A DNA stretch of 64,000 bases, taken from Chionis minor (taxonomy: Eukaryota; Chordata; Aves; Charadriiformes; Chionididae). Below the pieces are notes generated by a model. That model did no database searches, was not told where the DNA came from, and saw only the letters and a list, made by a program, of their open reading frames with translations. Below are positions 50,477 to 64,000 of the stretch, one piece after another (positions within the stretch are counted from its first letter, which is position 1; the number at the start of each line of letters is the position of its first letter). The stretch spans positions 1-64,000 of the forward strand of contig VZSF01009050.1 of the NCBI GenBank assembly GCA_013398295.1, written 5' to 3'. The translations under genes and the position numbers were made by a program.

Positions 50477-53400
50477 CTAGCTAAAGTACAAACTATGAAT
50501 GTACCACTTGTACTTACGGAAGTGTTAAGCTTAAATGCAAACTAGAATTCACAGTTTCTACTCCCTCATGTAATCAAGATTAATCACTCATTTTCTGACA
50601 AGGCTGTAGCCGAATGGACTAAGACAGGCACAAACACCAAGTCCAAGCACTCCCTATTTTTTCCATACTAGGTGTTTAATCAAATGGTACCTGACAGAAC
50701 AATAGAGTTACCTGTTTTTAAACAAGATTCAAAATTTGCTCAAAATTCACTGGTACCTGCATCTTGAAGAAGAGTTTGCTTACACTTTGAATAATTAATG
50801 GAAAGCTATTGAATCAGCTGGGGCTGTTCACCGTGTTTTATCCTGCTTGTCTGTATTAATGGAAATTACTACTTTACTCCTTAGATCTACTTGCTCAACT
50901 GATCATGTGGCTGCTCCCTAACCTTTTTCAGTTAAAATGAGCTGGGTTTAAATTAAACCGATTACTTCCAATAATCCAGCTCACATAAGCATCATAAGCA
51001 GCAGTCACCAACTTATCATGTATTCAGCCAATTTTGTATGGATTTTTTTGACATTTATCAAAGTTAATACACAGGACACTAGGCAGCTAGTATAATTTAA
51101 ATATTCCAGCTATTCAGACACGCATAGGACAGCCTGTTTATCAGTTAATTAGATTCTAGCCTAGCACAGTGTACTATGTTTCCATATTTCCCAGAAAAAG
51201 ATCCACACCATCTCACCTGAGCAGATAATACATTTCTGATCAACTAATACTCTAATGTGCTTAAGAGATTAAGCACCATGCCATTGATGAGACTATAGTA
51301 AGTAACATTTATAATTACTTGTCTCTGGTCCACAGAGTATATTTCTGGATAATTAATTATCCAAACACTGCTCTCACCAGATGGGTGATTCATATACTGA
51401 AGCATGAAATCTACAGCAGTGCGGATCTATGCCACATAGTGAAGTTGGCTGCTAGATACTAATCGTCTTCCTTTAAAGTTGTAGATAACATAAGGTGATT
51501 AACAAAAAGGAATGCCAGGTCTCAAAGAAACATCCAACACCCACATAGTTCTGCTCCAGGCCAAAACAAATGTAATTTTAAGAACTCATATAGTTTTTGT
51601 AGCCAAGAGTATCAGACATTCCACCCACAATCACGCAATCAAAGGCAAAATCCCATCAAAGGCAAAGCATGAGAAAAAAGGATGAAACCTGTTAAGTTTG
51701 AACAACTTGACCTATCATTAGTAGGTAGGACCTGGTATTTTTAGCAGCATTCACTGGCATTTAAGACATCTCTTCTTCTCCATTAACAGCATTATTTCTT
51801 CATCTTTTTTCCCCCCCAGAGTTTCTGCAGAAGCTTAATTCCTCTTCCCCAAAAAGCAGTAAGATTTCAGTAAAACACAAAGGCATCTTGTGCTTATGAA
51901 ATTTATTTTTTAGTTGGCTCACACCAGATCCTCTAGTGGAGACCCAGCTTTGTCTTATGTTTTCAGACCAATTATTTGTTTATTTTAAATACCCCCAGAC
52001 CGCAAAGTTGGAGAAAACCAAACCCCAACAACAAAATAAAAAGGAACAGGCCTACTGCAAGATACTACAGATAATGGGCCAAAAGCCACTATTTGCATTT
52101 CTAACATTGAGACTCAATAAAAAACACAAGTGTCCAGAGCAATCTACATGTAGAAAAAAGCTACTATGGTACCTTCCAAGAAAACTGCATCTGCATGTCT
52201 CCTATACAGAAAAGCACAACTTCTGACAGCATTACAAGTCAGTGATATACAATCCCATCAAAATACACAGGAGATTTCACCACTATGAGAACAGCAAGGT
52301 AGCGTAAACAGTTTGATACAACTGCTGTGATCAGCCCGTCTCCCACAACCAGGAATGCAGCTTCTCCCATACATACATTCTCTCCATGCTCCCATAAAGC
52401 ACAGCGTTTACAGTGCTTCAAGCAGAAGAAACTTCAACACCTTTATAGTTTTCCCCTCTACACATTCACACCCTCTTCCAAGTTGTCAGGAGCCTTCCAG
52501 GCTACAGATTAAAGAGCAACCTTAATTTGTAGTTGGCAACCGCTTCACAGTCTTCCTTAAACTCTTTCCCATAAAGAGTTTATGATTCCAGATTTGTCCT
52601 TATAGATTGAAAAGTGCTCTGAGGTGTAAACAATTTTCATGCACAAGTCTTTCGGTTCTCTACAGAGACATAAGCACCTACTACAGCAATTGACAGATTT
52701 GGAAGACACCTGCCTTCTTCAGGTCTGTGGGTCTCAAAAGCCCATCCATCAGCTTTTACTTTGCTCCAGAACAATCAGTCAATTTAATGAAATTATTATC
52801 TCAAAACTTGTCACCATGCCTACAACATTACCAAGAACTTGAGAACATATTCAGTAGTGTCTTCTTACTACCCAACACGTGTCATCACCATCTCTTGAGA
52901 AGAACTGTAGTCATGGAGAAGCAAAGCACCAGGAATCGAATAAGAACTGGGTGCAGGTTCCTTGTCCTCCACTTTGCTTTCTCCCTGCATCCTATGCAAC
53001 TACTCTCCTCTGCACTTCAACAAATTTAGTCTCTTATTCCACTATAAAATCCCGCACTTGAAGAACGATGATGCCACATGCAAACTGAATAGGGTCTGCA
53101 GTATTAGGCGGCAATCACACACCCAGTGTTCAGCTCTATTAACATTTTCTGGTTCAGCCCCACTGGAACACACTAGTGTAGCAGGCTGTTAACTGCTACT
53201 GCACTTTTTACCATGTTTTCTGGGACCACAAAGACAAACTGAGCAGTGCCTGGGACAGCAGTGACTAGGTGCCACTGCTAATCCCACTTGTACCCAAACA
53301 CTGCTTGAGCATTCAGACAGGACCTCAAAATCCCTTCCCGGCCCAAACATCTTCTGAAGTTCAGAGCTCTGTCCATATTTGCTCGACTGCAGGCCTAGAA

Positions 53401-56400
53401 AGACTGCCAGGACTGCAGCAATCCTCCAGCAGCTGGCTTTCTTGGCAGTATGCAGCTTCATTTTTAAGACCATGCAAAAAAGGCTGGCTCAGACACCACC
53501 CTGCCAATTGTTCTCGCATAGGAGTTGTGCAACAATTCTGGTAACATCCTTTCATCTAGGAAACTGGAATGCGATGACCTTCAGGGAGGGAAGGGAAGGA
53601 AAGGGGGAAGAAAGGGAGGATTACTGGAACTGAGTTCTTCAAAAGACTAGAAAACTAGAACCCCTTATCACAGCAACTGATCTGAAGTCCCTTATGGGTC
53701 CTGTAAATGGCTTAAACTAGCTACTGACAGACCTACACTGGAATTAGAGGATTAACTAGTAACTTCTCCTTTGCTTTTATACCTGTTTGCAAGTTTACTG
53801 CAGCCGTAACAAGATTGCTTTTGTAATTCAGTAAAACACTTCCTTGCTTGTAGCAGACTGGTCATCATTTAGTCTAAATCCAATGTGTATCCCCTAAAGA
53901 ACACGCTGCCATTGTAGGAGAAGTGAAGGTCACACATACCACCTAAAGGGGAGTAACACTCTCCCTTTGCCACCCTCAACTCAGAGCTGCAGCTGTGTGG
54001 GCTCAGCAGAGAAAGAAAAAAAGAACTGAGAAAAGAAATGCAACAATTACCTCTGCTTGGAGAGCTAAGATGGGCTGAATATTTATAGCTGACAGTTTGA
54101 AAAAGGGAATGTGCTTTTACTTGACATAACCTTATACCAGTCCAAGATAACAGGCAGTCACTTCAAATTGGCATCACTCATTCTCATACTAACATGCGTT
54201 TTACTGTACACTGTAAGTGCAGAATACTGGGCGCAGAGTTGCAGCCCTCATACCCCAGGTGCTAATACCAAAGGGTGAGTGCCCAGATCAACAGCAGTTT
54301 TGCTGATGAAGTCACTCAGAGCTCCTCTCAAACCTCTGCTCTAAGGCATTGCCCATAACATCATCATTGTTCGTCTACTCTACACGGCCAAGAACGCCAG
54401 ATACATCCTTTTGCATTTATACACCCTAAGCAACACAACTCGAGACTTAACAGAACAGACAAGTCAGGCTTTTTAGAGTTTCTGCAGCAGGTGGCACCAC
54501 CACCTGAACCAATACAATAATGGCTAATTGACTGCGGTAATTTTACCATTCCTCCAGTACTCAGCACATACCTTCCAAGATGACCAGCAAACTTTTGCCC
54601 ACATCTAAACAAGCTTCAAAAGATGGTGTTTCTAGATTTCTGCTGAGTGAGAGTATTCTCTTTTCACCATATGGCATATCAAATCTTAGAAATACATAAG
54701 GCAAACAATATTCTTTAAAAAAATGCAGCTAGCATCTCCCTGAAAAAAAAAATAATATTCCAACACCCTAAAGAAAACACTCCATTATGAAGCTACAGAC
54801 ACATGAAATGCAAATCCCCACAACCCTAGTGGAAAGCAATTAGTATCTCTGCCAGGCCAGATTCCCACAGACTAAAAGAATGATACTTCATCACTTGTGA
54901 AAGCCTCTGCTTTAGAGGTCATATTGCTGAGAAAGACAGAAGTTACAGTGAAAACATTATCTAGGAGATATTTAAACAAACTTCTTGAAGCAGAAATTAA
55001 GTTGATACTTAACATAGTTATCTGCAGGATAAAAAGGTGGCTGCACATTCCACCACACCAAATCTAAACTCCTCTTGCAATAGGTTTATCAGTGAGGCAT
55101 ATCAACAGAGAAACTCACCTGTATTTATAGCCTTGCTGCTCTGTACATCATAGAAGTTCATGTTTAAACTAACAGTCTAAATACTGCAAGCATTCTCAGA
55201 CAACCCTTATTTGTAAAAGGCAGTTTAATAAACACACAATTGCTCAGCAATTAAAAATTTTTGCAAGGCCAGGATGAACTTGGTTTTGAAAAAAAATAAT
55301 AGAGAAACAGACACTTCTTAGAGCTGAGATCTGTGTAACTTCTCTATTCCATGTTAAAAAAAAAAAATCTCTACAAAGAACAAAGAATTTGCGGAAGTTA
55401 CTCTGCCACAAAGATCTAGTAATTGTAACGTCCCTGTCATCTAGTAAGGCTGATGAATAAGCTATCATAGATCGTATTGAACTCAAAAGAAAATTTAGTT
55501 CAACCAGGATGTATTTGTTTTTCACCCCCTCTTGTGATCTCTAGGCAGTAATTGGAGAGGGATCACAAATCTGTCCTTCTAAACAATGCAACACTTCATC
55601 AGCAAGGCTTCTTGAGAAATAAAAGGCATGTTGCATTGTACACAAACAGACTGCTGACTGACACTGAACTCCAGAGGGACAAACCGACTGCAGATGGACA
55701 AAAAAATACAAGAAGGATTTTATCTGCTTGTCACACTAGGAATCAGTGTCATCTGGATCTAAAACTTGATGCAATACAAAGGAAGCTATATGTTTACATT
55801 TTAAATTAATTCTTATAGAAACTTCAAAGCAACATAGGAAGCATCTTTAAAAATGGCTCCTGAAGAGTCAGTCTGTTAACTGTATGCACAAGCTGCAGCT
55901 CTTGTGGGTCTGGGTCAACAAATACCAGTTCATATTAGATAACTATGATGAAGCTACTATGTATTCTTTCATTCACTGATCTTGTAGCTGTTAGATACAA
56001 CAGTTTTAATCTCACAGTCTTAATTTCACCTATTTTTTTGTTGTTGCCATCACGTATAACGAGGCTAAACTGAGAAACTTCACGCCTTTATATTACATAC
56101 CAGTTGAAAGCTTACATCTTTGGTTTTAATGATTAAATGAAAAATTTAGAATAAAAGAATACTCTTGATATGAATAGCTTCCTATTCAGTATATGCAGAA
56201 TCACTCCACTTGTGATACATATTTATTGTCCCAATTAGTCTCTCAATAATAGCTTATGCTGTAACATATATAAGTGCATGTGTGAAAGGACATCAAAGCA
56301 GATCTCAACCTACTTTTCCAGGAAACAATGCTGAAAGGTATTTTATAACCTGAGCAGTAATGTTTACTGACTGTTGCTAGTTACTGAAGTAATAAACAAG

Positions 56401-59400
56401 CCTCCATATTCTTGCGTGGAATAAAAAGAGCTTGTGCAAAGGGTATGTTCTGTAGCATCTGCCATCACTCCCAAATAACGTGACCAACCTACATCCCCAT
56501 TTTCTGGAAAACCTTTGACCACACAAGCTTACTAAGATTTTTATCAGACATGTACATAATCAAAAAGCCAACCATCACTGAAAACGNGGCACAAAGAACA
56601 AAAGAGTGATGCCATCATGTCCTGCTCCTCAAAGAGAAGATAAGGTGGCTAAACACATCCTACATAGAAAGGATATGGACCATGCTGCAACACTTCATGG
56701 TTGCTTTTCTGAGAACAGCAGCATCAATGACTGTGAAGATAAAGCACTATTTTGTTAGCAGGGTTAGAGCTTTTTCTCCATATACCTGGCTATCAATGGC
56801 CCAAACACAAGCAAGTAAGTGATAATTTCTACTTCAAAATGCCCATATTTTCAGACATTTGGAAGTGTTTAAATCAAAGTAAACTGGTGATGAAAACTTG
56901 GTTACATATATCATTCTCTAGAAGTTTGTTTCTTCAAGTCAGAGTGATGCTATAATACATTCAGGCTTGTAAATTTTTCCACATTAAAACCCCCTTGTTT
57001 TTGCAAAGGCTTATAGTTCCATTCTGTTTATTATTCCTACATTTCTGTCTTTTGGTTGGCTGTTTCAGTGGAAGACATAATTCAACTTACTCTGTTTTGG
57101 AAACAAGCATTTTTCAAGTCTCAACCAGGAATTCAATATTCTTCTGCTGATTTAACAGATTCTCCGCTAAGCTTTCAGAAGCTAAGTTGCCTCCCCAGGG
57201 CTTAGGAAGATCTTTTGCAATGCTAACATAAGTCAAGTTGTTTTCTGGACACTGTACTTGTAAATACCTCATCATTAAAAAAACCACTACAGCTGACTCC
57301 TTTTTTTCAGAAGGCATACTACTTTTTTACTGCCAGGAACATTTTCATACAAAATACAGAAAATTCCCTCTTTAAGGCTTCTGAAAAGCACAAGTCAAGA
57401 ATGACTTCTAACAACATCTGCACAATGGGAAAAAAAGACAAAATGTTTTTAGATTTACCAAGTAGCAGAAAAGGCAAGCACAATTTAATATCATCTGACA
57501 GGAAGTAAAAGTCAGATTCAAAACAAAGTAGTACCTACCTAAGGGCTACAATAAGTAAACTGAAAACTACAGAAACTAGAGTGATATTTTAAACTAAAAA
57601 CCACTGGAACACTGAACAAAATTCCAGTTTGACATTGATTAAATGCTAACACTTTTACCTCTTAAGGAAAAGTTGCAATAAGAGACAGGTAGAACACAAT
57701 GTTGTCAAAAATGATGTAATAGATTTTTAAGGACCTGGGATGGTAATATCTGCCAGAGGTGATTTTAAGAGACTTATAACATCATCTGTCAGAAAGAAGA
57801 CTCATAACATGAATGAATGCACATCACAAGGCAGAAAGGGGGATCAAGACCGATTCGCATGCACAATTCTGCCAAGGCAGCACTCACCTACACAATAATG
57901 GAAAGGTCACCTCCTACAACTTTTTTTTTTTTTTGAGGCTGAAAGAAAAGTGATTTACAACAGCTCAAAACCAAGAGGGAGGTTTAAAGCAAGGTTGTCA
58001 CTGGTTTCCTCTGAGAGATCATACTATAAAAGCTAATAAGGAAAATTTTATTATACATTACATACAGATTTCTTATCTTTCAGAATACTTTTCCTATCTC
58101 ATGTTTAAGTTCCAAGGACAAGGTGGCTCCACACATACCAATCTGCTTCCTTTAAGTTTGCACGTGTGAGCACTGCACTGCTGCCAATATTTGCAGTAAG
58201 AATTTTACACCCTTCCCTTCATATGCCGCCTGCAGATTTTCATTACAGGTCTTCAGAAAGGTATTATACACAATTACACCATGTAACCTAAGATTGCATA
58301 GAGACATACGAAAAATGTACAGGTCAGAATACTATATTCCTTCAGTTTTACATTATAAAGCACCAGCTCACACAGGCAAACGCCAACAGAGCCTGCCAAA
58401 ACAATGAGAAACTTAAAAAAGTAATTAGAATAATTACTTAACTCGCTGTTATTCTATTACTGTTTAATAGCTCAAACTCTAGTATTTAGCAAACTAGAAG
58501 CGAGGCATGACTCACTGCCTTTTTCCAAGTTTAAAACAAGCTTGGAAATGGGAAGAGTCTCTCGGCTTTATGGCTAGTCTGGGGTCACCAGAAGGACTGA
58601 GCATCTTCCACTAGGGGCCACTGCTGCACAGAGTACCCGAAGGCAGCAGCGACCTGCTGTCAGGATGCACAACCCCCCCCAAAAAAGCCTATACCGCACG
58701 ATGGTAGAACCATGCTTAATTCATCCAGGAGACGCTAAGGAACCACTAACTGGACAGCTGAGTCAAGTTATTTATTCTTCTGACACACTTGTGTGCTTCC
58801 CAAGTTCACCGCTCGGGAGATAAAACTACAAATAACGTGGCAGCAGAAGACCGGTTTAAGAGCCAGCACACTTGAAAGCATGAACGAGGAAATCAAAAGA
58901 CCGCTGAGAGCTCATGTTCGTTGGCCATATGGCAGCAGCATTAGCAACAATTTATTTTAGGAGAAGCGGTGAAGGGCTGGGCTCACGACCACACTGAGTT
59001 AACCCCGTGCCCATGGCTTTTTAACAAGACTGTACGCAGGGGATTTGCCTGGATTACACGGGTACTGCGTATGAAGCCACTGCAGAGTTGATGGTAAAAA
59101 TGCTCAGTGCTTTAAAAGAGAGAGGAAAACAGTTAAATTTGATTTAAAAAATTGGCAGTGGTAAAGCCAAGGAGATTCAGAAACAGAAAAAGGAGAAAAG
59201 AAAAGTCATGGCTGATGTTCTTGGCATTAAAAGGTCTCAGAGAAACAAAATTTATGCTAATACTAAGTATCTGTCATTACATTTGCTATCAAGCTAAACA
59301 GTTCCAGTGGAGTCTAAAGGCATGCCAAAAAACAGCTGGGTGCATGTATTGTGTACTCATTGAGTTTATATATACTGGTGAGATTGAAGCCTTTGGCATA

Positions 59401-59640
59401 TTCTAAAGCCCAAAGTATTTTTGTATTTGCACATTCTGATTTTGTTTGCAACCACCAGCTGCATTTAGAGAACTCCAAGGCAGCCTGCTCACTCCATGAA
59501 CTTCATCAAAAAGAGATGCCGCTCTCACCATGAAGAGATCATGTCTCTTGATGTGACTGGAAAGATGATCTGTTCAAGAACTACCATTTAAAACACCCAC
59601 TGACTTAAAGAGGTTTTAAAAGAACTTTGGTCAAGTGTGT

Positions 59641-59975
59641 AATCATAGAACCATAGAATAGTCTGGGTTGGAAGGGACCTTTAAAGGTCATCTAGTCCAA
59701 CCCCCCTGCAATAAGAAGGGACATCTTCAACTAGACCATGCTGCTCAGAGCTTTGTCCAACCTAGCCTTGAACGTTTCCAGGGATGGGGCATCTACCACC
59801 TCTCTGGGCAACCTGTGACAGTGTTTCACCATCCTCATTGTAAAAAATGTCTTCCTTGTATCTAGTCGGAATCCACCCTCTTTTAGTTTAAAACCATTAC
59901 CCCTTGTCCGATCGCTACAGGCCCTACGAAGAAGTTTGTCCCCATCTTGCTTATAAGCCCCCTTTAAGTATTCAA
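59641..59975 (-). mobile_element. CR1 LINE 3' fragment in SPTLC2 intron
   Basis: Starts AATCATAGAACCATAGAATA and continues GGGTTGGAAGGGACCTTTAA, GGTCATCTAGTCCAACCCCC, CCTAGCCTTGAACGTTTCCA, GGGCAACCTGTGACAGTG and AAAACCATTACCCCTTGTCC. This is the antisense CR1 tail, so minus orientation, the same strand as SPTLC2. A different subfamily from the copy at 21451, judging by the ATCTTCAACTAGACC segment. Confidence 0.94.
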
Positions 59976-60215
59976 AGGATGCAATGGAGGCACTTTCCCA
60001 GAAGATTTTGCTAATCGTTACAAATAACACATAGTCTACAGTTCATTATTCTATCAATAGAAACTCTATGTTGGTGACCACAGAAGAACGTGACTGATCA
60101 GACTGCACATGCACTGCAAACATCACAGTGGTAGTATTGACCATGTTGTAGCCAATAAAATAGCACTTATATTAACAGGACAAGTCTGATTTCTTCATAC
60201 CACCCTAATCTGCAT

Positions 60216-60290
60216 CTCATTTAAACTGTAAACTCTCTAGAGCAGACACAATCTCTGTACAGCTGTGCGCACAACAGTCTTAGCTCATGT
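60216..60290 (+). repeat. Possible ancient SINE/LINE tail fragment
   Basis: AAACTGTAAACTCTCTAGAG then CAGACACAATCTCTGTACAG resembles the same dispersed amniote tail pattern suggested for 14140-14275 (TGTAAGCTC ... CAGGGAC ... TGTACAGC). Short and diverged; low confidence. Confidence 0.3.
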
Positions 60291-62977
60291 CAAAGGTTTT
60301 CTGCAATATGGTGACACAAAGATGTTACAAAATGACATGGTAACAAAATCAGATAAAATGGCTGCTCACCCGTGCACAGTATTACAATTATTTGATTACT
60401 CATCTTTTGTCTCAAATAGCAGGCCTCATTAAGTGAGCAGAGAAACTTTGAAATAAGATACACATGTAAAGGAGACAAGCATGAATAAACATTTTAAGGA
60501 GTTAGTAAAAGCAGCATTAAAACCAATTAATTTAAACTAAGCCAGTGTTTATCAAACTACAGGAGACAGCTTTTCTACAGCAAACCCCCTTTTTATAAGA
60601 TCCTGAAAACTCGAGCTTTAAAGAGATGGAGACTAAACCGGTACAATGCCACTGACACCACAGCAATAAAGATAGGTTAACAGACCATCCTGCCTCAAAT
60701 CTGGCCAATGTTGGCTTCTAAAACCAGTGTAAATGAAACCTTTAGTAATAGTTGCAAATACATAAAATGAGTAAACTCCGTTAGAGATGTTTATAAATGG
60801 TGAAATTTAGGAATTATTAATCCTTACTCATTAAAGTGAGATTGCAAACGTTACCGTTTCGCCTAGACTCAGTGCCAGTTTTGTACAGATGAAGAGCTGA
60901 CAAAGCAGCAATGGAGAAGAGCAGAGCTGTGGCAATAGAAAGGTAACACACTGGCATACACACAAAGCTGTAAATCTTTACTGAGCTCCCACGTTGCAGA
61001 GCAGGATTCACGTATGTCAGAACTTAAGGGCTGTCTACCACCGCCACTGACTCATTTCTGCATATAGCTGAACTAGGTAGCTCAGTGGTTAAAAGCATAT
61101 CCAAATTACCCCACAGCTCCTACCCACGGAAGTGGCAGAGGGAAGTATCTAACATACCAGAGCTCAGTCCAGGGCAAGAGTGGCTGAAAAGGTTATGCAT
61201 GGTGAAACTTCTTAAGGTTACAAGAAGGAAAATGACTTCTTAATAACTCAATTCTTTAATTATTTTGTATGCGTGTACGTTTAAAATTCCGGATGCATAT
61301 ACCTCATCCATAATCAACTGCTATACTTTCTGCCTTTGTAGTTAGCACAATTGTACAGCAACCGGTGCCTTCCCCACAGTGACTGACACAAGGCTGAAGT
61401 TCAGCCTTACCCGGGTCCTTTGCAGTCTCTCAACTACAGAATTACAACTACAGAATTCAGTGACCTACTAAGGACTCATGGGGAGGTTACTATGCATAAG
61501 AATAACACATAAAGTATTTACATTCCTTAAGAAGGGTACATCTACAAATCCACAGGATAGAAGATTCCAAGCTCTCCCTGTCATTACAATTAGCCAACAG
61601 TGGGTCTAAGTTTTTTAAAATAATGTGAATGAGGGGCCACTTTATCAAATGTGGCATCACTACCAGACACTGTACCAGCGGCAGAGATTTTGATGAAGCT
61701 TTGACTGAAACATGAGATGACTGACCTGTAGGTGTCTGAAAAACATTTTTAAGTTAGCTCAGCCTATGTTAGAATATTTCAGCAGACCGTGCTTCCACTA
61801 CTAGTGAAGAATCTTCTGTAACCAACCCCAATAGTCTGTGGAGGGACTTCAGTCACTGACAAACTGAAGTCCTGAACAAGATTTAATTGCCTTCAACAGT
61901 GGGGAGTATAGTTTTGGCCCTGAAGTACAAAGCTTAAACCAAAAATGCAAGAAGATAATATCCTGAGTAGGGTGAAAGTCAAACATCATCAAGAAGAAAG
62001 AAACTACTACTAACAGCTGTCAGTCATTCCTCACAGGAAGATCACCAGAAAAGTAATCCTTATGGAAGGAAGGAGAAACTAACGGTTGCTCTGATAAGGC
62101 ATTTAAGTATTGTAGGAATGAAAATTGTAACTTGCCTTCGAGAAGAAGCTTTTTCTCTAGGGGAAAGACCTTTATTAGACTGCTTTGGTACTACAGGGTG
62201 ACTGACCATAGAAAATGGCATCTCAAAGACATAAGTGGCCAAGGCAGATGCGAGAAACCTGTTTAGCCAATAGGTAGATTTGAACGACAGTAACCAAACA
62301 GCTACCCCAGAACTGAGCTAGGGACACGTAACAGCTGGTACATGGCACAGAACGGCCTACTTGGCAAGACAAGAACGCCCCCTTAAATCTTGCCTGCGTA
62401 TCAGTTAGCACATCCTTTACAAGCGTAACAGAGGTGTTCTAGACATGAGCATCATTCAGCTCCAGACGGAGGTTCCCAGTGCTTTGATGAACAGCTCCCA
62501 CATTCTGCACAATCAGATCTGGGAGGGCCGAAAATATCTACGGTCTGTTCAAGAAATGAGGCGCCAGAATTATCCTTTGCAGCCTAGGTCTAGTAGGCTG
62601 GCTACTGCCACTTTGTAGTGGCTTGTCAAAAGACGTCAGAAACAACCTTGTCAGAGGAAAAATCATCTTCCCTGACCACAGGCTGGAAATGCGTGCAAGG
62701 AAACAGACATAAATCAGCTATGAAGCAGCAGGAATTGATATCATTAAGAAGCGTTAATGCAATGAGGTCATTCTAGGATGCATCTTGCACAGACAATGTC
62801 TCTAGAAACATTCACTCTGCACCTTTCCCTATGGTCCAACAGCACAGGACAAGGCATCTGTGGAATGTAAAAGCAGCTGTACAAGTTTATTATTCTCTGT
62901 GTGAAAATACAAAAAGCTCCCAAGATGCTGAAAATAGGGTGTTACTGCTGTGGGAGGCACCACTTCCACTTTTCACA

Positions 62978-63190
62978 ACATCTGTCAGGTTGGAAGAGAT
63001 GTCTTGAAATTAGCCAGTCCAATCCGCCTTCTCAAGCAGGGTCAGCTAGAGCAGGCTGCTCAGAACTGTGTCCAGTTGGGTTTTGACTGTCTCCACAGAT
63101 GGAGACTCTACAGTTTCTATGGGCAGCCTGTTGCAATGTTTGACCACCCTCACAGTTTCAGTTTTCAGAAACTCCTTCCCTCGTTGACAA
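62978..63190 (-). mobile_element. Diverged CR1 LINE fragment
   Basis: CATCTGTCAGGTTGGAAGAG, GTCCAATCCGCCTTCTCAAG, GCAGGGTCAGCTAGAGCAGG, GGGTTTTGACTGTCTCCACA, GGGCAGCCTGTTGCAATG and TTTGACCACCCTCACAGT follow the antisense tail of an older CR1 subfamily. The terminal repeat is lost. More diverged than the copies at 21.45, 50.06 and 59.64 kb. Confidence 0.85.
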
Positions 63191-64000
63191 ATCCTAGAAT
63201 TATGAAGCTTTCATTTACTAGATGCAGAAAACAGCCAAAATTACCCACATTAATTCAGTTCTACCTTGTACTTTTAGCTGCCTAGAGGATGAAATGTCAA
63301 GGCTATCAGTTTGAGGCTAATAATAATGAGCACTTTGCAACTTCTGCTCATCAACATGCTGCGCATAATAGATCTGAGGCATCTAGCCAAAATGACTTGA
63401 AGCTGCCGAGGTATTTTGCCCACAAAAGGTGAAGGCCCAAGCTGCCAAACCCCAGAATAATACACATCCGCTTCTTATGTACTCTGGCAGCCGAACAGTG
63501 ACTCAAACTTGCCAGGGCACTTTGCTCATTATACATAAAATACTTGACTGAATTTTAGTAACAACTCAACATGGCTTCAGAGTTATTTTAACCTGTGGCC
63601 AATCCCCAGTGAATGTCCAAACTGCCTAGGCACAGAAATAACAAGCATAGCAAAGTCAGGTTCAAAGTGTTTTCTCTTTACATCTAAATCTAAGATAAAT
63701 GTTATTCATGCCACACTGTGCAAATATAACTGCAAGGACTTCTGCTCTAAAAATAGAGGTGGTAGGAAAGTAAGAACTAGTTAATGAGCAGTATTACTGC
63801 TACCTCTGCCCAAGGAAGAAAGACTAAAATGCTTTGCAGAGTTAGTTGATGACACTTCCCTCTGCAGCAATTAGCCTCACAAAAGGTATCAAAAGAACTT
63901 GGCAAGAATAAGCTTCATCATGGTGTTGCTGTGATAATTTTTTTTGAAGCAAATAAAAACAACAACTTGAGGAAGTTTCTAAAGCAAAAGCAGTAATGTG

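Noticed and set aside
57114..57317. Minus-strand 67-codon frame as a possible extra SPTLC2 exon
   Set aside because: It has no similarity to SPTLC2, and the phase and splice borders do not fit. Taken as chance.
59152..59406. Frame ending LIEFIYTGEIEAF, reminiscent of a BTB/POZ helix
   Set aside because: The likeness covers only about 10 residues, the rest shows no BTB order, and no splice structure or neighbouring exon supports a gene or pseudogene.

Overview
This window is ordinary vertebrate nuclear DNA, almost certainly from a bird. Short coding exons with GT/AG borders are separated by introns. The dispersed repeats are CR1-type LINEs, including copies ending in the avian ATTCTATGATTCTA-like terminal repeat. 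No Alu/L1/B-type mammalian repeats are seen. No prokaryotic operon, CRISPR array, plasmid or phage content is present. There is one assembly gap (N run 35382-35970) and one single N (56587).

Three protein-coding genes can be read exon by exon, in the order and orientation I recall for human 14q24.3. (1) AHSA1, plus strand, exons 2-9 at 293-5905, with a poly(A) signal at 6120-6125; its first exon lies left of the window. (2) ISM2 (isthmin 2), minus strand, all six coding exons from the start codon at 35145 to the stop at 16148; the exons join in phase into a 496-residue secreted protein with signal peptide, acidic linker, thrombospondin type-1 repeat and AMOP domain. Its first intron is about 15.2 kb. 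(3) SPTLC2, minus strand, last three coding exons (50409-43204) plus an approximately 6.1 kb 3' UTR ending near a poly(A) signal at 37107-37112; its other exons lie right of the window.

Layout: 1-6145 AHSA1; about 6146-13090 convergent intergenic DNA with an old L3/CR1-like relic; about 13090-35145 ISM2 with its large first intron, CR1 copies and a CpG-rich island near 20.5-21.0 kb; 34.2-36.2 kb a GC-rich promoter region of ISM2 broken by the gap; about 37085-43203 SPTLC2 3' UTR; 43324-64000 SPTLC2 introns with several CR1 fragments.

The three genes are not a functional pathway: an HSP90 co-chaperone, an extracellular signalling protein and the sphingolipid committing enzyme sit together by conserved synteny. 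I found no convincing previously undescribed system. The most useful leads are the coding GAG repeat and putative convertase site in ISM2, a possible alternative 5' exon in its intron 1, the gap-hidden promoter, and an unusual 5'-region CR1 fragment at 46.6-47.6 kb.
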